A stretch of 51,455 nt of DNA from Halieaceae bacterium UBA5085 (GCA_002414665.1 DIAF01000045.1:116907-168361), one strand, 5' to 3'; positions 17,471 to 26,630 are shown, counted from the stretch's first letter. Numbers and translations are program-made. Notes: a model not told the origin generated them from the sequence alone.

Positions 17471-18028
17471 ATGGCTGATCAATCAATCCATTCTGATGCG
17501 CAGGCCCCGGCAAGCCCCGCAGAGCCCACAACCTCCGCGGGCGATGTACGCATTGCTGCCATGGACCTGTTGGCACGGCGTGAACATGCCCGCAGCGAGT
17601 TGCAGTCCAAGCTCGAGCGCCGTTTTGACGACGCAGCGCTGGTGACCCGCGTGCTGGACGATCTTGCTGCGGAGAACCTGCAGAGCGACGCGCGTTATGC
17701 TGAAAGCCTGCTGCGCCAGCGAATGGGGAGAGGCTACGGTCCGGTACGTATTCGTCAGGAAATGCGTGAACGCGGTGTTGACCAGGAGCGCATTAGCGCA
17801 GCCCTGGAGGCTGTCGATCCCGACTGGTGCGAGGCCGCCACCCTGGCTTTCCAGCGCAAGTTCGGGCAGTCGCGTGGATTGCACCCCGAGGACCCCGGGG
17901 AGCCGCCGTCCTATGACACCCGCCGCGAGGCACAGCAGCAGCGCTTGAAGGAGAAGGCGCGGCGTATGCGCTTTATGCAGTACCGCGGTTTTCTGCCGGA
18001 GCACTTCCGGCACCTGCTCGAGGACTGA
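17471..18028 (+). CDS. recX: Regulatory protein RecX
   Basis: Modulator that caps and limits RecA filaments. The 185-residue product shows the three-helix repeats of the family: IAAMDLLARREHARSELQSKLERRF, LAAENLQSDARYAESLLRQR, and GYGPVRIRQEMRERGVDQERI; the C-terminus RFMQYRGFLPEHFRHLL is typical. About 30 low-complexity residues precede the first repeat. The start is uncertain: ATG codons at 17447, 17462 and 17471 are all in frame and none has a clear ribosome binding site. It follows recA across the terminator. Confidence 0.9.
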   Translation: MADQSIHSDAQAPASPAEPTTSAGDVRIAAMDLLARREHARSELQSKLERRFDDAALVTRVLDDLAAENLQSDARYAESLLRQRMGRGYGPVRIRQEMRERGVDQERISAALEAVDPDWCEAATLAFQRKFGQSRGLHPEDPGEPPSYDTRREAQQQRLKEKARRMRFMQYRGFLPEHFRHLLED

Positions 18029-18036
18029 CGGCCGCG

Positions 18037-19833
18037 ATGCGCCCCCGCACTGACGCCGAGCCCGGGCAGGTACTCGATTGGTCGGTTCTGCCACGTCTCT
18101 GGCCCTACCTGCGCGATCATCGTCGGCGTATCGCCCTGGCGATGGCCTGCCTGTTGCTGGCCAAGGGCGCCATACTGGTCATTCCTTTCATCATGAAGCA
18201 TCTGGTGGATGGCTTGAACCTGGAGTCGGGTGCGCAGCTTGCCGGGGCGGTGGCGCTGGGGTTGGTCGCCGCCTACGGTCTCGCGCGCTTTTCCAGCGTG
18301 CTGTTTGCCGAATTGCGTGACACCCTGTTCGGTCGTGTGACCGAGCGCGCCATGCGTTCCCTTGGGCTGACGGTGTTTCGCCATGTGCACCAGCTGGACC
18401 TCGGTTTCCATCTGGAGCGGCGCACCGGCGGTCTGGCCCGCGACATTGAACGGGGCACCAGCGGGGTGAGTTTTCTGCTGCGTTTCATGGTGTTCAATAT
18501 TGTCCCCACACTGTTTGAGATCGCCGTGGTGGTTTCGGTATTCCTGTTCAGTTACGGGCTGAGTTATGCGCTGGTCACCCTGGTTTCAGTTGTTGCCTAT
18601 GGCTGGTTTTCCTTCGGCGCAACGGAGTGGCGCACACGCTTTGTGCGGGAAATGAACGAGGCCGACTCGGCTTCCAATACTCGGGCCGTAGACAGCCTGC
18701 TCAATTTTGAAACCGTCAAGTATTTTGGCAACGAAGCCTACGAGGCGCAGCGCTACGATGAAGATCTGGCACGTTGGGAGCAGGCGCGACGGCGCAACCG
18801 GCTGTCACTGTTCGGACTCAACGGCGGACAGGCGCTGATTATCGCGTTGGCGCAAACGGGCATCATCGGCCTTGCGGTGTTACAGGTGCGGACCGGGCAA
18901 CTCACTCTCGGTGATTTCGTGCTGATCAGTCAGTACATGATTCAGTTGTTTCTGCCGCTCGGATTCCTCGGGTTCGTCTACCGCGAAATGAAAGGGGCAA
19001 TGGCCAACATCGAGCGTCTGTTTGACCTGTTGGATGTGCGCCCGGAGATCGCCGATCGGCCCGGAGCACCGGCCCTGAGCGTTTCCGGCGGCGGTATCCG
19101 TTTTGAGCAGGTCAGCTTTCGCTATCAGGCCGAGCGCAGCATTCTCGACCGGGTCAGTTTTGATGTGCCGCCGGGGAAGAAAGTGGCGGTCGTGGGGGCC
19201 AGTGGCGCGGGCAAGTCCACACTGGTCAAGCTGCTGTTTCGTTTTTACGAGCCGAGTGAGGGACGGATACTGATTGACGGGCAGGACATCGCAGACGTCA
19301 CCCGGGAATCGCTGCGCAGGGCGATTGGCATCGTGCCCCAGGACACAGTGCTGTTTAACGACACCCTGCTTGAGAACCTTCGCTACGGCAAGCCTGGTGC
19401 GTCGGATGCCGAGGTGGCCGAGGCGGCAGGCATGGCCCACCTGGATGAGTTCCTTGCCCAGCTGCCCGACGGCTGGCAGACCCGGGTGGGCGAGCGCGGA
19501 CTGAAACTTTCCGGCGGTGAGAAACAGCGTGTTTCGATTGCCCGCACCATACTCAAGCGTCCCCCCATCCTGGTGTTCGATGAGGCTACCTCCAGCCTGG
19601 ACAGCCGCTCGGAGCAGGCGATTTTAAAGGCCCTGCGGGAGATCGCGCTGGACCACACCAGCCTGGTCATCGCACACCGCCTGTCCACCGTCGTCGATGC
19701 AGACCGTATTCTGGTGCTGGATCAGGGCAGGATCGTCGAACAGGGCGCCCACCGCGAATTACTGGCTTCCGGTGGCCGCTATGCGGCGCTCTGGGCGGCT
19801 CAGCAGGAGCAATCGCCGGCAGATGCTCAGTAG
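18037..19833 (+). CDS. Atm1/HMT-type ABC exporter (fused permease-ATPase)
   Basis: A 598-residue half-transporter that would work as a homodimer in the inner membrane. Residues about 20-330 hold six membrane segments of the type I exporter fold; FNVETV-like context (LLNFETVKYFGNEAYE) is typical of the Atm1/HMT1 branch that exports glutathione-linked or heavy-metal conjugates. The ATPase has Walker A GASGAGKST, signature LSGGEKQR, Walker B LVFDEATSSLD and the switch His in IAHRLSTV. Substrate not deducible. It starts eight bases after recX and its stop overlaps that of the convergent transporter gene by seven bases. Confidence 0.9.
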   Translation: MRPRTDAEPGQVLDWSVLPRLWPYLRDHRRRIALAMACLLLAKGAILVIPFIMKHLVDGLNLESGAQLAGAVALGLVAAYGLARFSSVLFAELRDTLFGRVTERAMRSLGLTVFRHVHQLDLGFHLERRTGGLARDIERGTSGVSFLLRFMVFNIVPTLFEIAVVVSVFLFSYGLSYALVTLVSVVAYGWFSFGATEWRTRFVREMNEADSASNTRAVDSLLNFETVKYFGNEAYEAQRYDEDLARWEQARRRNRLSLFGLNGGQALIIALAQTGIIGLAVLQVRTGQLTLGDFVLISQYMIQLFLPLGFLGFVYREMKGAMANIERLFDLLDVRPEIADRPGAPALSVSGGGIRFEQVSFRYQAERSILDRVSFDVPPGKKVAVVGASGAGKSTLVKLLFRFYEPSEGRILIDGQDIADVTRESLRRAIGIVPQDTVLFNDTLLENLRYGKPGASDAEVAEAAGMAHLDEFLAQLPDGWQTRVGERGLKLSGGEKQRVSIARTILKRPPILVFDEATSSLDSRSEQAILKALREIALDHTSLVIAHRLSTVVDADRILVLDQGRIVEQGAHRELLASGGRYAALWAAQQEQSPADAQ

Positions 19834-21362
19834 GTATAACTCGACTGCAGGCCCAGCGGTAGGCCCAGAGCCCAGTAGCCGAGCAGGAACAGCGTCCACA
19901 GAATGATGAAGCTCACCGAGTAGGGCAGCATCAGCGCGGTGACAGTGCCGATCCCTGCAGTGCGAATGTAGCGCTGGCAATACACGACCACCAGCGGGAA
20001 GTAAGGCATCAGCGGTGTGATGATATTGGTGGTGGAGTCGCCGATACGGTAAGCCGCCTGGGTCAGGTCCGGTGACGCCCCGAGTTTCATCAGCATGGGC
20101 ACCAGGATGGGGGCGAGCAGTGCCCACTTGGCCGACGCCGAACCCACGAACAGGTTGAGAAAGCCTGTTAGCAGCACAATACCGGAAATGGTCAGCGCGC
20201 CGGGCAGGCCCAGTGCCTGCAACCCCTGTGCACCCTTCACCGCCAGCAGTATGCCCAGGTTCGAGGCGCTAAAGGCGTAGATGAACTGGGCGATAAAGAA
20301 CATGATGACCAGGTAGTAGCCCATGGTTTGCATGGTTTTGGTCATGCCCTCAATCACGTCCCGGCTGCTGGTAACCGTACCCGCACTGATGCCGTAAACC
20401 ACGGCGGGCAGCAGGAAGAGCAGGAAGATCAACGGCACGATCGACGCCATCAGCGGAGCGCCATTCTCGGTCAGGGAGCCGCCCGGTCCGCGCCAGGCGG
20501 ACCCCTCGGGCACTGCGCTCAGGCAGAGCAGGATGATAGCAGCGAGCATGCTCCACAGGGCGAAGCGCAGCGCCCGCCGCTCCGTCGTGCTGAGCGCCTG
20601 CATCCCGGTTTCAGCGGCGACATCCTCATCGATCGGTGTGCGACGCAGGTGCGGTTCGACAAAGCGATCGGTGACCAGCCAGCCGACCAGCACGATCAGC
20701 AGAGAGGATGCTGAGGTGAAGAAATAGTTATTCAGCGGGTTGAGGACCACAGAGGGGTCAATAATTTGTGCGGCGGACTGGGAGATACCCTGCAGCATCG
20801 GGTCGACGGAGGACGGCACAAAGTTTGCCGAGTAGCCCCCCGAAACACCGGCAAAAGCTGCAGCAATGCCCGCCAGGGGGTGGCGACCCGCCGCGTGGAA
20901 GATGATGCCCCCCAGCGGTATCACCAGTACATAGCCGGCGTCCGCAGCGGTGTGGCTGACGATCCCAACGACAATCACCATCGGGGTCAGCAGCCAGCGT
21001 GCAGTTACCCCCAGCATGGCGCGGAGGGTGGAGTTAATGAATCCGGTGTGTTCCGCAACACCAATACCCAGCATTGCGACCAGGACCACCCCGATTGGGT
21101 GGAAGTGGGCGAAGGTCGTCACCATGTCTGCCAGAAACTGCGTCATGGCGGTTGGCGAGAACTGGTTGACGACCTGCAGTGCTTCGCCGCTGCGCGGATC
21201 AATCAGGTCGTATTCAAATTGCGAGAACAGCAACGACAGCGCCCAGGTGATGAACAACAGCGCAATGAAGAGCACGGCCGGGTCGGGCAGTCGGTTGCCA
21301 ACGCGTTCAATACCGGCCAGCAGCCGCTGGGTTACAGTCACGGGGTGGGCAGGCTGGTTCAT
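19827..21362 (-). CDS. AbgT family transporter
   Basis: A 511-residue polytopic inner-membrane transporter of the AbgT family, whose members take up p-aminobenzoyl-glutamate or export sulfonamide-type compounds by ion coupling. Family features seen: the N-terminal IERVGNRLPDPAVLF, HPIGVVLVAMLGIGVAEHTGF, the hairpin region SHTAADAGYVLVIPLGG, GVSGGYSANFVPSSVDPMLQGIS, and the C-terminal SASAKWALLAPILVPML with APDLTQAAYRIGDSTTN-like context. About ten hydrophobic segments. No folate or amidohydrolase gene accompanies it, so the substrate is open. GGGAG lies 11 bases before the ATG. Confidence 0.9.
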   Translation of the reverse strand: MNQPAHPVTVTQRLLAGIERVGNRLPDPAVLFIALLFITWALSLLFSQFEYDLIDPRSGEALQVVNQFSPTAMTQFLADMVTTFAHFHPIGVVLVAMLGIGVAEHTGFINSTLRAMLGVTARWLLTPMVIVVGIVSHTAADAGYVLVIPLGGIIFHAAGRHPLAGIAAAFAGVSGGYSANFVPSSVDPMLQGISQSAAQIIDPSVVLNPLNNYFFTSASSLLIVLVGWLVTDRFVEPHLRRTPIDEDVAAETGMQALSTTERRALRFALWSMLAAIILLCLSAVPEGSAWRGPGGSLTENGAPLMASIVPLIFLLFLLPAVVYGISAGTVTSSRDVIEGMTKTMQTMGYYLVIMFFIAQFIYAFSASNLGILLAVKGAQGLQALGLPGALTISGIVLLTGFLNLFVGSASAKWALLAPILVPMLMKLGASPDLTQAAYRIGDSTTNIITPLMPYFPLVVVYCQRYIRTAGIGTVTALMLPYSVSFIILWTLFLLGYWALGLPLGLQSSYTY

Positions 21363-21438
21363 GCTGGCGGCGACTCCCTAAAGCCCCAGTGTAATTCGCC
21401 CTTACGCCGGACACAAACGGCTGTCGCAGGCGCCGCGC

Positions 21439-21861
21439 TCAGTCGAGGGGGTAGGGTGGCCTTTGTCCGCCACAGAGCACGTCAGTGACCTGCTCTGTAT
21501 CCATGTATTCGGTGAGCTTGAGCAACTGCCCCTTGTCGAACTCGAAAAGAAAATGGTAGTCGTTGCTGTAGGTCTGGCCAGAGATGTGTTCGCCTTCACT
21601 GGAGGCCTCCACGGCCACCTTTTCACCCTCGGCTACCATGCCGCGAATGGTGAACGTCAGGCCATCTGGAAACACATCCATGATGCTGGCGATCGCCGGC
21701 CGCAGGTCGGCGCACTCAGTGACGCCGGAGATCAGGGTGGCGCCCATGGTTTCCACGCTCCCGTTCTTGGCGTAGGCCGCGACAACGGCATCGACATTGC
21801 CGGCACTCAGGTCGCTGAGAAACTGGCGTACGCGGGCTTTGTTGTCGGTCTCTGTGGTCAT
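21439..21861 (-). CDS. SnoaL-like (NTF2-fold) protein
   Basis: A 140-residue cytoplasmic protein with the NTF2/SnoaL-like cone fold pattern: an N-terminal helix (ARVRQFLSDLSAGNVDAVVAAYAKNGSVE), a central helix followed by the strand TFTIRGMVAEGEKVAVEASSEGE, and FLFEFDKGQLLKLTEYMDTEQV near the end. The pattern resembles limonene-1,2-epoxide hydrolase-like and ketosteroid-isomerase-like proteins, but the catalytic residues cannot be assigned. Start chosen at ATG 21861; an in-frame TTG far upstream adds an unlikely segment. It lies downstream of HMG-CoA reductase on the same strand, 192 bases away. Confidence 0.65.
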   Translation of the reverse strand: MTTETDNKARVRQFLSDLSAGNVDAVVAAYAKNGSVETMGATLISGVTECADLRPAIASIMDVFPDGLTFTIRGMVAEGEKVAVEASSEGEHISGQTYSNDYHFLFEFDKGQLLKLTEYMDTEQVTDVLCGGQRPPYPLD

Positions 21862-22014
21862 GCAGTGGTCTCGTCGGGGCGCACGCCGGTTGGCATCACT
21901 CACCTCATCATAGTGCGCCCCGCGTGTGGCGCCACAGCGCTGGTACAGCATTTCAAGCCAGCGGGCCCGGGCGTTATCAGGAGAGAGTTTCTGGTTCAAC
22001 TATTCGATAGACCT

Positions 22015-22054
22015 GCGGGCCCATCGGGCCCGCCCGCCGTGAGTCCAGGCGGGT
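22015..22054 (-). terminator. GC-rich hairpins after HMG-CoA reductase
   Basis: GCGGGCCC (22015-22022) pairs perfectly with GGGCCCGC (22026-22033) around a 3-base loop, and a second repeat (CCCGCC / GGCGGG) lies between it and the stop codon. No T tract follows on the - strand, so these are possible, not certain, terminators. The remainder of 21862-22014 shows no recognised element. Confidence 0.4.
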
Positions 22055-23238
22055 CAGCGATTGCGACCCAGTCGCTCATGGGCGTTGACCCACTCATTTT
22101 GTCGCGTTTCCTTGTCCACCCGCGTGGCTGCGCCCAGGGACAGCTCTCCCGCGACCACCAGTCCCGCGGCAATTTCCGCCAGCTTCAGGGCCTTGCCCTG
22201 GCCGTGGCAGCCCATGATCTCAAGACATTCGCGCTGTGTTGGCAGGTTGGTGCCGCCCCCGTAGGTGGCGAGGATCAGTGCCGGAAGGGTGATGGAGAAG
22301 AAATAATCCCCCTCGCGGGTGACGCGGGTGTACACGCTGCACTGGTTGGACTCGCCGATGTTGGCGATATCCTGCCCGGTTGCGAGATAGAGAGCGGCGA
22401 GTCCGTTGGCCGGGTGTGCAGCGTTATTGGAAGAGTGGGTCAGAAAGGATGCCACGGTGGTGATGCCCCAACCATAGTGCATTGCCTCGGGCGTGATACG
22501 CAGATGCGACTGCAGGACATCACGGGGTACGGTGATTTCAGCGGTCACGCGGCGGCCGCGGCCCTTCAGTGAATTCACCGACGAGGTGCGCTTCTCGGTG
22601 TCGAAGTTGCCTGAGAGCAGGTAGTGCCGCATTTGCGGAAAGCGCTCGCGTATCCATTCGCAGGCGACAAAGGTAGCCTTGCTGGTCATGTTCTGGCCCG
22701 CAGCATCACCGGTGCTGAAGTCAAACCGGGTGAAGACCATGTTGTGTGCAATGTAGTGCTCAATCTCGTTGAGCTTGCCGACTGATGTGGTGCTTTCCGC
22801 GACGGCTTTGATGGCGGCAAAGTTGTCATCCAGCCACAGGTTGAAATCCCGCGCGTCGCGCGCATCGCGGAAAACGAAGCAGGGCGCCCGCTGCATAGCC
22901 TCGCCGCAGACGGTGGTTTTGACACCCCCGCTTTCACGGATGACCTTCATGCCCCGGTTGTAGCTGGCCAGCATGGTGCCCTCCACGGTGGCCATCGGGA
23001 CGTAGAACTCCCCCTGGGCGTGCTCGCCGTCGATCAGCAGCGGCCCCGCGAGGCCGATGGGTACCTGGGCCACACCGAACAGGTTTTCGATGTTGCCAGC
23101 CATCGCCTGGGGATCAAACGAGTACTGCCGCGTGTGATTCAGCTGGGCCCCGGTCTTTTCTTCGATGAAGGACTGCCGCTGGGCGATGATCTCGGCACTG
23201 TAATCGTTGTCATTGGAACGGGGGATCCTGCTGCTCAT
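22054..23238 (-). CDS. Hydroxymethylglutaryl-CoA reductase (class I-like)
   Basis: Reduces HMG-CoA to mevalonate with two NAD(P)H, or runs the reverse in mevalonate degradation. The 394-residue length fits the soluble class I catalytic domain. Substrate-site motif NIENLFGVAQVPIGLAGPL (49-66); catalytic Glu86 in VEGTMLASYNRG, Lys216 in FDTEKRTSS, Asp290 in ATGQDIANIG, and His387 in NAHERLGRNR. The cofactor loop reads GDAAGQNM (usual DAMGMNM) and ATYGGGT replaces GTVGGGT. So the four catalytic residues are kept while the class motifs are divergent. Start at ATG 23238 behind GAGG. No other mevalonate gene is in the window, yet ispD and ispF of the MEP route are. Confidence 0.85.
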   Translation of the reverse strand: MSSRIPRSNDNDYSAEIIAQRQSFIEEKTGAQLNHTRQYSFDPQAMAGNIENLFGVAQVPIGLAGPLLIDGEHAQGEFYVPMATVEGTMLASYNRGMKVIRESGGVKTTVCGEAMQRAPCFVFRDARDARDFNLWLDDNFAAIKAVAESTTSVGKLNEIEHYIAHNMVFTRFDFSTGDAAGQNMTSKATFVACEWIRERFPQMRHYLLSGNFDTEKRTSSVNSLKGRGRRVTAEITVPRDVLQSHLRITPEAMHYGWGITTVASFLTHSSNNAAHPANGLAALYLATGQDIANIGESNQCSVYTRVTREGDYFFSITLPALILATYGGGTNLPTQRECLEIMGCHGQGKALKLAEIAAGLVVAGELSLGAATRVDKETRQNEWVNAHERLGRNR

Positions 23239-23318
23239 GGCGCTGTCCTCGGCAAAAGGCGCCAGAGTAGAAAAAAGGGGGGTGCGGCGCAAGCGCTGGC
23301 CAGGCCCGCGGGCGTTGC

Positions 23319-25124
23319 TCAGGTGTCCCCGCGTTGCAGGTGTCGTTGGATGACCTGCAGAAAGTCCTCGCCGTACTTGTCGCGTTTGCGCTCCCCGACA
23401 CCGCTGAGGCCGCCGAAAGCGGTGATGGTACGCGGCAGCTCGGCACACATTTCCTGCAGGGTTTTGTCGTGGAAGATGATGTAGGGTGGAATGCCCTGTG
23501 CTTCCGCAAGGCCACGCCGGCATTCGCGCAGCGCTTCCCAGAGTTCCGTGTCGATGTCGTCAGGTAGCCGCTGGCGTGTATGCTGACGTGTTGCCGGGCG
23601 CGCCAGGTCGCGGCGCAGTTCCAGGGATTCCTCACCCCGCAGCAGGGGGCGGCATTGGTCCTCCAGACGCAGTGCGCCGAAATGGTCCAGATCGGCACGC
23701 AGGTAGCCGCGCGCCACCAGTTGCCGGAAGACCGAACGCCATTGATTGTTGTCCAGTGCCTTGCCGATGCCGAAGGTGGGTAGTACGTGATGATCGTACT
23801 GGAATATCCGGTCGTTCTCGGCACCGCGCAGTACGTCGATCAGGTGGTTGACGCCAAACCGTTGCCCGGTTCGGTAGACGGCACTCAGGGCCATGCGCGC
23901 GGCTTCGGTGCCGTCCCAGGTAGGCACCGGCTCCAGGCAGGTATCGCAGTTGCCACACGGTTGCGTGAGGCTGTCGCCGAAGTAGCGCAGCAGCGCCTGG
24001 CGGCGACAGGTGGTGATTTCACACAGGCCCAGCATGGCGTTCAGGCGCTGTTGTTCCGCCCGTTTGTGTTCCTCGCTGCCCTCGGATTGGTCCATCATCT
24101 GGCGCAGCTTCAGGACGTCCTGCAGGCCGTACACCATCCAGGCGTCCGCGGGCAGGCCGTCGCGCCCGGCCCGACCGGTTTCCTGGTAGTAGGCCTCGAT
24201 GGTTTTTGGCAGGTCAAGGTGAGCCACGAAGCGGACATCAGGTTTATCAATGCCCATACCGAAGGCGATGGTGGCGACCATGATCACCGCCTCGTCACGC
24301 AGAAAGCGGGCCTGGTGGCTGCTGCGCAGGGCAGCCGGTAAGCCGGCATGGTAAGGCAGTGCATCATAGCCGGCCTGCTGCAGGGCGAGGGCGGTTTCCT
24401 CGACCTTGTTACGCGACAGGCAATAAACGATGCCGGCGTCCCGCGGATGCTCGTTTTTCAGAAACCGCAGTAGCTGCTGCTTGGGACTCTGTTTGAGTGC
24501 AATGCGGTAGCGGATATTGGGGCGGTCGAATCCCGCGATATAGTGTTCCGCCTGGGCCAGGTCCAGCCGGATGACGATTTCCTCGCGGGTGCGGGTATCG
24601 GCTGTGGCGGTCAGGGCGATACGCGGCACCTGCGGGAAGCGCTCATGTAGCAGGCTCAACTGCAGATAGTCCGCGCGGAAGTCGTGGCCCCATTGGGAGA
24701 CGCAGTGGGCTTCGTCAATTGCAAACAACGCGATCAAGGACTGCTCCAGCAGGCGCAGCATACGGCTCTGCACCAGACGTTCCGGGGCGATATAGAGTAG
24801 ATCCAGCTCGCCACGGAGCAGTGCTGCCTCGACCGCTGCGGCGTCGTCCGGCGCCAGCGTCGAGTTGAGATAAGCGGCTCGTACGCCCAATTCACGCAGG
24901 GCATTGACCTGATCCTGCATCAGTGCGATGAGCGGCGATATCACAATGCCACATCCCGGGCGCACCAGCGATGGCACCTGGTAGCAAAGGGACTTGCCGC
25001 CACCGGTCGGCATCAGCACCAGCGCATCGCCGCCGCTCACCACCTGTTCCACGATGCTTTCCTGCAGCGGGCGGAACGCCGGGTAGCCGAATACAGACTG
25101 CAATACGGAAAGGGAAGAGGTCAT
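23319..25124 (-). CDS. recQ: ATP-dependent DNA helicase RecQ
   Basis: 3'-5' superfamily 2 helicase of the RecF recombination pathway. The 601-residue protein has FGYPAFRPLQESIV (motif 0), Walker A MPTGGGKSLCYQ, DEAHCVSQWGHDFR, LTATAD, ETGRAGRDGLPADAW (motif VI), the zinc-binding cysteines C-x16-C-x2-C-x2-C beginning in TTCRRQALLRYFGD and ending CGNCDTC, a winged-helix RQC domain and a C-terminal HRDC domain (about 520-600). Start chosen at ATG 25124; a GTG at 25145 is in frame. Confidence 0.95.
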   Translation of the reverse strand: MTSSLSVLQSVFGYPAFRPLQESIVEQVVSGGDALVLMPTGGGKSLCYQVPSLVRPGCGIVISPLIALMQDQVNALRELGVRAAYLNSTLAPDDAAAVEAALLRGELDLLYIAPERLVQSRMLRLLEQSLIALFAIDEAHCVSQWGHDFRADYLQLSLLHERFPQVPRIALTATADTRTREEIVIRLDLAQAEHYIAGFDRPNIRYRIALKQSPKQQLLRFLKNEHPRDAGIVYCLSRNKVEETALALQQAGYDALPYHAGLPAALRSSHQARFLRDEAVIMVATIAFGMGIDKPDVRFVAHLDLPKTIEAYYQETGRAGRDGLPADAWMVYGLQDVLKLRQMMDQSEGSEEHKRAEQQRLNAMLGLCEITTCRRQALLRYFGDSLTQPCGNCDTCLEPVPTWDGTEAARMALSAVYRTGQRFGVNHLIDVLRGAENDRIFQYDHHVLPTFGIGKALDNNQWRSVFRQLVARGYLRADLDHFGALRLEDQCRPLLRGEESLELRRDLARPATRQHTRQRLPDDIDTELWEALRECRRGLAEAQGIPPYIIFHDKTLQEMCAELPRTITAFGGLSGVGERKRDKYGEDFLQVIQRHLQRGDT

Positions 25125-25131
25125 CGCGGGC

Positions 25132-25137
25132 AGTATA
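25132..25137 (-). promoter_or_regulatory. -10 hexamer upstream of recQ
   Basis: On the - strand TATACT (5 of 6) ends seven bases before the proposed recQ ATG at 25124, which would start the transcript at the codon's first base or one base before it. No Shine-Dalgarno is present. No clear -35 is visible. Candidate leaderless promoter. Confidence 0.4.
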
Positions 25138-25168
25138 CCGCACACGGACGCATCTGCCTGCCGTCGAA

Positions 25169-26629
25169 TCAGTCCAGCAGCGCCTGAACCAGTTCGGCGC
25201 GTAAATGACGTGGGTCGATAACGCGATCAAACGCCATATTGTCGGCACCTGCCCAGGCACCCGTCTGGCGTTCCAAGAGTGCAGCGGCGTCGACCTCACT
25301 GGCACCTGTGGCGGCGGCTGCCCCCAGGGCCGGCACTCCGCCCAGGCTCACCCCCGGCAGTGCAAGGCTGACGGTTTGCCGGTCCCAGGGATTCATGCCC
25401 ATCACCGAACTGCCGAAACCGAAGGCTTTGCGCAGTGTGACCGCTATCTTGCGCCCGCGGAAGCGGCGTTGCGCGCTGAACATGTTGCCGGCGGCGCGCA
25501 AAACGCCAGAGCGTTCAGCAGCGGGTCCGGGCATTACACCGGGGTTGTCGACCAGCATGATCAGCGGCAGGCTGAAGCGGTGCGCCATGTCGATAAAGTG
25601 ACAGGCTTTTTCTGCCGCTTGTCGGGTGATTGCGCCGGCTTCAACCGCCGGCTGGTTGGCGACAATCAGGCAACGCCGGCCACCGATGCGGGCGAGTGCC
25701 GTGATCAGCGTGCGGCCGAAATCCGGTTGCAGCTCCAGCAGGCTGCCCGAATCGGCCAGCTCGTCGAGCACTTTACGCATGTCGTAGGGGCGGGAGACCT
25801 CAGGGGGAATGATCTCCAGCAGCGCGTCACTGCTGGGTGAGGTGGCGGCCGCGTCAGCCGCCGCAGCTTCGGAATCAGTTTCGCAGACCATGTTGAGGAA
25901 TTGGCGGGCACGCGCAAAACACTCAGCCTCTGTGGCGCAGCACAGGTGAGCCACACCGCTTTCCCGCGTGTGCAGCGCCGCGGAACCGAGCTCGTCAGCG
26001 GTGGTGTCGATGCCCATTGCCGCCTTGACCAGCGGAGGCCCCGCGCTGAACAGGGCGCTGTTCTCCTGCATGATGACAATGTCGGCAAACATTGCGGCCA
26101 GCGCACCGTGTCCGGCGGACATGCCCAGCACCAGCGCCACAACCGGGATGGCCCCCTGAATATCCGCCAGCAGTTGCAGATCGCCGGGCGCATGCGGATA
26201 GCGCTCCCCCTGGTTGCTCGCCCGCTCCCCGGCACCATCGAGCAGGAGTAGCAGCGGGTGCCGGTTCTCGAGCGCCAGGCGCACCAGCCGCGCACGCTTG
26301 GCGGCATTCGGGTGTCCGATCGAGCCGCCCTGAACCGTAAAATCTTCCACCAGCAATACGACGGAACGCCCGTCCAGTCGCGCGACCCCGCCGACGAGTC
26401 CATCGGCAGCAATCGCCGGCTGTCCCTGGGGGTGATGTCCGGCGGCGAGCTGACCGTATTCGCGAAAGGAGTTTTCATCGACCAGTGCCGCAATGCGCTC
26501 CCGGGCCGTGAGCCGGCCGCGGGCGTGCTGCCGCGCAATACGATCTTCGCCGCCCATGTCTGCCGCCGCTTCGCTGCGTGCGTGCAGCTCGGCGAGCAGC
26601 GGCTCCCAGTCCTGCCGGTAGTTGCCCAT
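25169..26629 (-). CDS. Acyl-CoA carboxylase, carboxyltransferase (beta) subunit
   Basis: A 486-residue carboxyltransferase of the propionyl/methylcrotonyl/geranyl-CoA carboxylase beta type, which moves CO2 from carboxybiotin to an acyl-CoA. The N-terminal ARGRLTARERIAALVDENSF, the first oxyanion half (VALVLGMSAGHGALAAMFAD) and the second (KIAVTLRKAFGFGSSVMGM, LPGVSLGGV) are in place. No biotin carboxylase/BCCP gene is in the window, so the alpha subunit must be elsewhere. The ATG is one base after the stop of the monooxygenase gene, so the two form an operon. Acyl specificity is not predictable. Confidence 0.88.
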   Translation of the reverse strand: MGNYRQDWEPLLAELHARSEAAADMGGEDRIARQHARGRLTARERIAALVDENSFREYGQLAAGHHPQGQPAIAADGLVGGVARLDGRSVVLLVEDFTVQGGSIGHPNAAKRARLVRLALENRHPLLLLLDGAGERASNQGERYPHAPGDLQLLADIQGAIPVVALVLGMSAGHGALAAMFADIVIMQENSALFSAGPPLVKAAMGIDTTADELGSAALHTRESGVAHLCCATEAECFARARQFLNMVCETDSEAAAADAAATSPSSDALLEIIPPEVSRPYDMRKVLDELADSGSLLELQPDFGRTLITALARIGGRRCLIVANQPAVEAGAITRQAAEKACHFIDMAHRFSLPLIMLVDNPGVMPGPAAERSGVLRAAGNMFSAQRRFRGRKIAVTLRKAFGFGSSVMGMNPWDRQTVSLALPGVSLGGVPALGAAAATGASEVDAAALLERQTGAWAGADNMAFDRVIDPRHLRAELVQALLD

Positions 26630-26630
26630 G

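Noticed and set aside
23239..23523. Long N-terminal extension of HMG-CoA reductase, as a possible membrane anchor
   Set aside because: The stretch is the opposite-frame shadow of recQ, is not hydrophobic, and ATG 23238 has a good ribosome site.
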